A DNA stretch of 11,297 nucleotides, from the NCBI GenBank assembly GCA_001584585.1, contig LSYV01000010.1, positions 2,922,115-2,933,411 on the forward strand. The letters are read 5' to 3'. Under the pieces are notes generated by a model, which was not told the origin of the DNA, did not search any database, and saw nothing but the letters and a program-made list of their open reading frames with translations. Origin of the DNA: Gonium pectorale (Eukaryota; Chlorophyta; Chlorophyceae; Chlamydomonadales; Volvocaceae). Shown here piece by piece: positions 9,901 through 11,297 of the stretch (the stretch's first letter is position 1; every line of letters begins with the position of its first letter). Position numbers and translations under genes: made by a program.

Positions 9901-11297
9901 CGATTGCAAGGCGTGCACATGGTGTGTGGGGTCTGGGGTGGGTTGGGGGAGCAGGGGCGGGGTGTTCGCACCGGTCAGGAGGCATGATGCGCACGCCCCG
10001 GTGGCTGCCCAATTAACCCGCGCCGCTCCCCGGCGCGTCGGCTCGCCCTGCATTCCTTCCTGGTCCTTCCTTGCGCCGTGCACCCCTGCCCTGCCACGGC
10101 CCCTCCAGGCCTTCCCACCTCCCCCAGGACTTCCCACCCCGGCTCCCTCCACCACCCTGCTTCCCTTGCGCACGCACGCGCTCACACTATCACGCACACA
10201 CGCAAACAGTATCGGGCGCCTCCGAGCGCGGGGTTGTCCGGTGTTGTGTCACTTCGGAGTTCGGACCGAACCGAACCTCGCCGCGCCTGCTCTGCCCTCG
10301 CCGTGTCCCGCAGAAAGTGGTCGGCGCCTCGACGCTGCTGGCGGAGCTGCCCGGCCCCGCCTCACGCGCGCTGGATCAGTACCAGTCGCTGTGCTGCCGC
10401 CTGCTGGGCGGGGCGGGGGGCTACCTGGTGGAGGGCGGCGACGGGCTGGTGCTGGCGGCGTTCAAAGACGCGGCGGTCGCGGTGGAGTGGGCCCTCGACT
10501 CGCTGGCAGGGCTCAAGCGGCTGGTGCGCTGGGTGGGGGGCATAGGTCATTGGGGCTGGTGCGCTGGGTTGGGGGTGCGTTAGCGGGCGCGGGCGCGGCA
10601 GCATGGCGGTGGGGGGCCTGGGCGTGCGTGCGCGTGCGTGCCTGGGGTAGGTGACGTTGGGACCGAAGTTACACTTGGCGAGCTTGGCGTGCGCACGAGT
10701 GCGAGTTCTTTCACCGCTGCCTTGGAGGTACTCGCGTGTGTGAGTAGGGCGCGTGTGTGTGTGTGTGTGCGCTGGCAGAATAGTCTGGGGCACAGCGTCG
10801 CCGAAGTACATGCAAAACACATCCGCGGTACTCCCCTATGTCGGCGCCGGTGAACCGAACGGAGGAGCTGACCGCGTCAGCCGTTTCCGTACACGCCGTG
10901 CGCCGCCTTCCTCAATACCTTCATGGTACCCTGCGCCTCCGTCAGGAGTGGGACGAGGAGCTCCTGGAGCATGAACTGTGCGCGGTGAGGTGCCACGGAA
11001 CCGGTGTGGGCTTTGGCGCTGGTCGGGTGGGAGGGCGCCCATCCTCCACCACGGGGGAGGCTGCATGGGGGAGGCTGCATGGACCAAGAGCGTTGATACA
11101 TACGCCGCCGCCGTCACCTCCGACGCCCAGTGCAATGCCCCCTCGCCTGCTCCCCCCCCCCCGCTGCTGCTAGGGCCGCTGCTGCTAGGGCCGCTGATGC
11201 CTGCGGTCACCCCCGAGCGTTGCCCTCGTCCTGATGCCGCCGTGCTGCGTGAAGCGCCGGCCCCGCCATCCGGGCACCTCTCACGGCTGACGCCGCC
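805..11297 (+). CDS. Receptor-type class III nucleotide (adenylate/guanylate) cyclase with solute-binding-like ectodomain, 15 exons, 3'-partial
   Basis: Spliced product of at least 1,650 residues, open at the right edge. Order: candidate signal peptide (1-28), solute-binding-like ectodomain (about 60-725), one transmembrane helix (733-754), cyclase domain C1 (780-865 plus 1240-1306, split by a Gly/Ser/Ala-rich insert), linker (1307-1500), and the start of a second cyclase domain C2 (1504 on). C1 shows LLITD with Asp786, LWE, HH, GYESATEGDSF with Asp830, and RGLRVRMGLHTG, all class III cyclase landmarks. Sequons such as N89ET, N127LS and N181SS lie only before the helix in the ectodomain exons named here, which fits an extracellular face. 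Predicted role: conversion of ATP or GTP to cAMP or cGMP in response to an outside ligand. Nucleotide specificity cannot be read: the two purine-selecting positions of C1 are Ala826 and Thr1274. All 14 introns are GT-AG and phase-compatible, so I see no sign of a pseudogene. Transcript evidence is needed for the 5' end. Confidence 0.85.
1040..1172 (+). CDS. Exon 2: N-terminal ectodomain
   Basis: Encodes residues 49-93, ending SYLANETAR with a sequon at N89, and closes at CGG|GTGAGC in phase 0. The acceptor CCACCCACAAG at 1039 is the best one giving the phase required by exon 1; AG at 997 and 1000 are also phase-compatible but have poor pyrimidine tracts. The Cys-containing segment (ACLGDSCKNA) is typical of a secreted part. 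ATG 1089 is an alternative start. I do not recognise this stretch by itself. Confidence 0.5.
1405..1650 (+). CDS. Exon 3: ectodomain, N-terminal lobe
   Basis: 82 codons (residues 94-175), phase 0 at both ends, between a pyrimidine-rich acceptor (CCTTCCCCACCCAG) and the donor CACAG|GTGGGC. The Trp-rich start (SWLAYPAWHTG), LTFDWIREVRTELPLL and a sequon at N127 suit an extracellular domain. Its identity as the N-lobe of a solute-binding fold is inferred from the neighbouring exons, not from a motif of its own. The open frame continues into both introns, so the borders rest on splice signals and phase. Confidence 0.7.
1651..2271 (+). other. Intron 3
   Basis: 621 bp, from GTGGGC to CTTGCCTGCGCAG. 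A (CCTGGG)n run lies at about 1899-1916. I see no exon in it with two good splice sites in the right phase. However, the ectodomain is short between the exon 3 and exon 4 parts, so a missed small exon is possible. Confidence 0.6.
2272..3340 (+). CDS. Exon 4: core of the solute-binding-like ectodomain
   Basis: Residues 176-531 (356 codons plus one base, phase 1 donor TTGG|GTAAGA). TYLLLLYRADML (209-220) followed by PPDDWASMVALLEAH matches the pattern in family 1 solute-binding proteins where a hinge strand leads into a helix and the W-x-x-M/L helix. WGISPAFLAGDCLMTMEWDAALPLL (369 on) matches the conserved F-x-x-G-x-x-A/L-M stretch, and APLPGS follows, as in family members (the 'gvaplPg' region). 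Volvocalean-type low-complexity inserts interrupt it: an Ala run near residue 252-265, an Asp-rich run (DNDGDDDD), and a Ser run near the 3' end. Role inferred: binding of a small extracellular ligand. Confidence 0.85.
3341..3899 (+). other. Intron 4
   Basis: 559 bp, from GTAAGAGG to a long C/T-rich tract ending CCCCTTCCAG. No coding segment recognised. A TGTAA at about 3694 is taken as chance. Confidence 0.75.
3900..4249 (+). CDS. Exon 5: ectodomain, C-terminal lobe
   Basis: Opens with AC, which completes an Asp codon with the last G of exon 4, then 116 codons (residues 533-648), ending GCGTTCAAG|GTACGC in phase 0. It includes a sequon (NCTG) and the segment AAAYLRALWHALHSPNAAPDL, an amphipathic helix followed by an N-A-x-x-D turn of the kind I associate with the membrane-proximal part of these algal receptor cyclases. 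The acceptor has a long pyrimidine tract, so the exon start is well supported. Confidence 0.8.
4498..4518. repeat. Perfect 9-bp hairpin, copy 1
   Basis: GTCCCGTGT, loop TTG, ACACGGGAC. It is the core palindrome of the first 160-bp copy. Confidence 0.9.
4658..4678. repeat. Perfect 9-bp hairpin, copy 2
   Basis: The same hairpin as 4498-4518, shifted by exactly 160 bp and unchanged. Confidence 0.9.
4866..5091 (+). CDS. Exon 6: membrane-proximal ectodomain
   Basis: Residues 649-723 plus one base, phase 1 donor ACAGG|GTGCGT. It starts VNWFRYALSHAGVLLLP and includes a sequon (NTSI) and TFTVEAYSDQAVRGVYEE, ending in a Pro-rich stretch (APPWQPPPQ) that would form a stalk before the helix in exon 7. 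It completes the extracellular part. Confidence 0.8.
5092..5709 (+). other. Intron 6
   Basis: 618 bp, from GTGCGTGG to TTTGCCTCGGCAG. A small CCCTAACCCTAA-like motif near 5414-5429 is too short to mean anything. No exon recognised. Confidence 0.7.
5710..5895 (+). CDS. Exon 7: transmembrane helix, juxtamembrane segment, first strand of cyclase domain C1
   Basis: Starts with AG, completing Glu724, and ends ACGG|GTGGGT in phase 1. VAVIAAVAAAVAVLAAAGGLLY (733-754) is an Ala/Val/Leu helix of the right length to span the membrane. A strongly basic stretch follows (six Arg in a row after LQ, then HRD), fitting a cytoplasmic stop-transfer signal. TTLLIT at the end is the first beta strand of a class III cyclase, and the intron splits the codon of the first metal-binding Asp (786). 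Confidence 0.9.
6132..6257 (+). CDS. Exon 8: cyclase domain C1, first metal site to GYESAT
   Basis: AT completes Asp786. The exon reads DVQNSTVLWEQLPVAVMDA then LKLHHGTIRRVLEEHDGYESAT. These are the class III cyclase hallmarks: metal Asp, Q-x-S-T-x-L-W-E, the HH-x-x-I/M-R helix, and G-Y-E before the second metal site. The residue just before T827, which is Lys in many adenylate cyclases and Glu in guanylate cyclases, is Ala826. Donor CACGG|GTGGGA, phase 1. Confidence 0.93.
6258..6841 (+). other. Intron 8
   Basis: 584 bp, from GTGGGA to CGCATCGTAG. It carries a 12-bp GC-rich perfect inverted repeat (annotated separately). No exon recognised. Confidence 0.8.
6640..6672. repeat. 12-bp perfect inverted repeat in intron 8
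   Basis: CCCTCCCCGCCC (6640-6651) and GGGCGGGGAGGG (6661-6672) are exact reverse complements around a 9-base loop. It would form a very stable stem in the pre-mRNA. The G-rich arm could also take part in a quadruplex. Confidence 0.9.
6842..6909 (+). CDS. Exon 9: cyclase domain C1, second metal site
   Basis: Short exon encoding EGDSFILAFPDATKALAFATDAQ (828-850). EGDSF supplies the second metal-binding Asp (830), and the following helix with A-x-x-F-A-x-x-x-Q is the family pattern. AG completes Glu828; the end GCGCAG|GTGTGC is phase 0. Confidence 0.93.
6910..7251 (+). other. Intron 9
   Basis: 342 bp, from GTGTGCGA to CGCTGACGCAG. A GGTGT short tandem run lies at 6956-6971. No exon recognised. 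Confidence 0.8.
6956..6971. repeat. GGTGT short tandem repeat
   Basis: Three to four GGTGT units within a wider G/T-rich tract in intron 9. Confidence 0.7.
7252..8394 (+). CDS. Exon 10: end of C1 first half, plus a long low-complexity insert
   Basis: 381 codons (851-1231), phase 0 at both ends. The first about 20 residues (LELMLADWPPELLAHPDGAP) continue C1; WPPELL is the conserved element after the second metal site. The rest is an insert rich in Gly, Ala, Ser and Pro, with a Gly run near 7420-7480 and an acidic GDGG run near 8250-8330. It holds two R-R-x-S motifs: RRLS with Ser1030 and RRGS with Ser1094, the consensus of cAMP/cGMP-dependent kinases. Near its 3' end TWRERL leads to CTG|GTGAGG. 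Long inserts inside conserved domains are common in volvocine proteins. The frame stays open through the insert, so it is likely translated rather than a missed intron. Confidence 0.85.
8395..8746 (+). other. Intron 10
   Basis: 352 bp, from GTGAGGAG to a C-rich tract ending CCCGCCAG. An open frame continues from exon 10 through it, but its content becomes Pro/His-rich and unlike the family, and the next cyclase exon is in a different frame. That supports splicing. Confidence 0.8.
8747..8882 (+). CDS. Exon 11: cyclase domain C1, second half (RGLRVRMGLHTG)
   Basis: Residues 1232-1276 plus one base. VVYRGLRVRMGLHTGLDDPAHVTFNK is the R-x-G-L/I-H-x-G strand-turn of class III cyclases with the D-D-P-x-x-V-T-F-N-K form known from algal members, followed by STYTYSG. 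Thr1274 takes the place of the Asp or Cys that helps select the purine; Thr is also found there in class IIIb cyclases. Donor CAGCG|GTGAGC, phase 1. Confidence 0.92.
8970..9019. repeat. 14-bp perfect inverted repeat in intron 11
   Basis: CTGCAGGCGCCACA (8970-8983) and TGTGGCGCCTGCAG (9006-9019) are exact reverse complements. The 22-base spacer contains a 10-bp palindrome GCAGTACTGC (8991-9000), so a nested structure is possible. It lies inside intron 11 (8883-9177), between exons of C1. Confidence 0.9.
9178..9884 (+). CDS. Exon 12: end of C1, linker, first strand of C2
   Basis: GC completes Gly1277. GAFADVGKLVSDAAPGGLITLSSSAFARL (1277-1305) aligns with the cyclase segment G-x-x-V-N-x-A-x-R...GG-x-I/V, with Asp1281 at the Asn position and Leu1285 at the Arg position. 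Then comes a linker of about 195 residues, Gly/Ala-rich, with basic clusters (KRGFMKRIRLGR, 1333-1344; Arg/Lys-rich 1418-1438). At the end, VGFITVAFM (1504-1512) is a second beta-1 strand, starting C2. The donor ATG|GTATGT is phase 0. Confidence 0.88.
9885..10313 (+). other. Intron 12
   Basis: 429 bp, from GTATGTAG to CGTGTCCCGCAG. Long C/T-rich tracts occur, and a CA/CG-rich run at 10168-10203 is complementary to G/T-rich runs in intron 13. No exon recognised. Confidence 0.8.
10314..10523 (+). CDS. Exon 13: second cyclase homology domain C2, first half
   Basis: 70 codons (1513-1582), phase 0 at both ends. KVVGASTLLAELPGPASRALDQYQSLCCRLL then GGYLVEGGDGLVLAAF matches C1 element by element: ST-x-L, LP, a helix, GGY, GGD, L-A-F and A-x-A-V-x-W-A-L. 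The strand that should end in the first metal Asp has none (Lys1513 or Val1514 at the equivalent position). The second Asp is present (1555), though the loop before it is one residue shorter than in C1. It is therefore a diverged partner domain. An alternative donor a few bases downstream exists, but only CTG|GTGCGC keeps the frame into exon 14. Confidence 0.85.
10622..10642. repeat. TGCG short tandem repeat
   Basis: GCGTGCGTGCGC at 10622-10633 is the exact reverse complement of 10168-10179 in intron 12. A further GTGCGTGC follows. Confidence 0.85.
10753..10768. repeat. (GT)8 microsatellite
   Basis: Eight uninterrupted GT units in intron 13. Confidence 0.95.
10946..10984 (+). CDS. Exon 14: C2 micro-exon (WDEELLEHELC)
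   Basis: 13 codons (1583-1595), phase 0: EWDEELLEHELCA. It matches WPPELLAH of C1 in sequence and in place after the helix, and resembles the W-x-x-E-L-L-x-H-E-L-C element I associate with algal cyclases. Acceptor CCTCCGTCAG; donor GCG|GTGAGG. Despite its size, the motif, the frame and both splice signals agree. Confidence 0.8.
11053..11080. repeat. 14-bp tandem repeat, two copies
   Basis: GGGGGAGGCTGCAT twice, back to back, in intron 14. Confidence 0.95.
11131..11297 (+). CDS. Exon 15 (partial): Pro/Leu-rich segment of C2, runs off the window
   Basis: After the acceptor CTCCGACGCCCAG, phase 0 gives an open frame to the edge: CNAPSPAP, a Pro run, two LLLGP units, then LMPAVTPERCPRPDAAVLREAP. 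It reads as the start of a low-complexity insert placed where C1 has its own long insert (after WPPELL). No cyclase motif is reached before the window ends. Other acceptors, such as the CTAG sequences within the 15-bp repeats, lead to stop codons or the wrong phase. Confidence 0.5.
11161..11193. repeat. 15-bp tandem repeat, about 2.2 copies
   Basis: CCGCTGCTGCTAGGG twice, then CCGCTG. In exon 15 it encodes PLLLG repeats in frame. Confidence 0.9.

Larger units (their letters stand above)
10524..10945 (+). other. Intron 13
   Basis: 422 bp, from GTGCGC to CTGCGCCTCCGTCAG. It is G/T-rich, with TGCG repeats at 10622-10642 and a (GT)8 microsatellite at 10753-10768. Confidence 0.75.

Noticed and set aside
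9174..9971. Minus-strand open frame of 265 codons
   Set aside because: Antisense shadow of exon 12, with low-complexity Ala/Arg composition and no domain.

Overview
The window reads as nuclear DNA of a volvocalean green alga, Chlamydomonas reinhardtii or a close relative. The basis is very high GC with G/C-ending codons, many GT-AG introns of about 90-620 bp, long Gly/Ala/Ser/Pro tracts inside conserved domains, and a protein architecture (solute-binding-like ectodomain, one membrane span, class III nucleotide cyclase) that I associate with the large cyclase families of these algae. The species is an inference. I see no bacterial-type operon, tRNA, rRNA or CRISPR array.

Positions 1-804 hold no gene I can support (5' flank and/or 5' UTR). 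One plus-strand gene then fills 805 to the right edge and runs off the end. I assembled 15 exons whose GT-AG borders and intron phases agree throughout: 805-950, 1040-1172, 1405-1650, 2272-3340, 3900-4249, 4866-5091, 5710-5895, 6132-6257, 6842-6909, 7252-8394, 8747-8882, 9178-9884, 10314-10523, 10946-10984 and 11131 to beyond 11297. They give about 1,650 residues with no stop codon. The first two exons and the last are the least certain.

Protein layout: candidate signal peptide (about 1-28); ectodomain resembling an ABC-type (family 1) periplasmic solute-binding protein (about 60-725); one transmembrane helix (about 733-754); short basic juxtamembrane segment; first cyclase homology domain C1 (about 780-865 and 1240-1306), split by an insert of about 370 residues; low-complexity linker (about 1307-1500); and the start of a second, diverged cyclase homology domain C2 (about 1504 onward), cut by the window edge. 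The gene therefore looks like a receptor-type nucleotide cyclase that couples an extracellular ligand to cAMP or cGMP synthesis.

The most interesting point is complementary degeneration. C1 keeps both metal-binding aspartates but lacks the Asn/Arg pair that stabilises the transition state. C2 lacks the first metal aspartate. This is the division of labour of mammalian membrane adenylyl cyclases, in one single-span receptor chain. Introns hold a 160-bp tandem duplication of an AT-rich palindromic element, two strong stem-loops, and complementary repeats flanking an in-frame exon.
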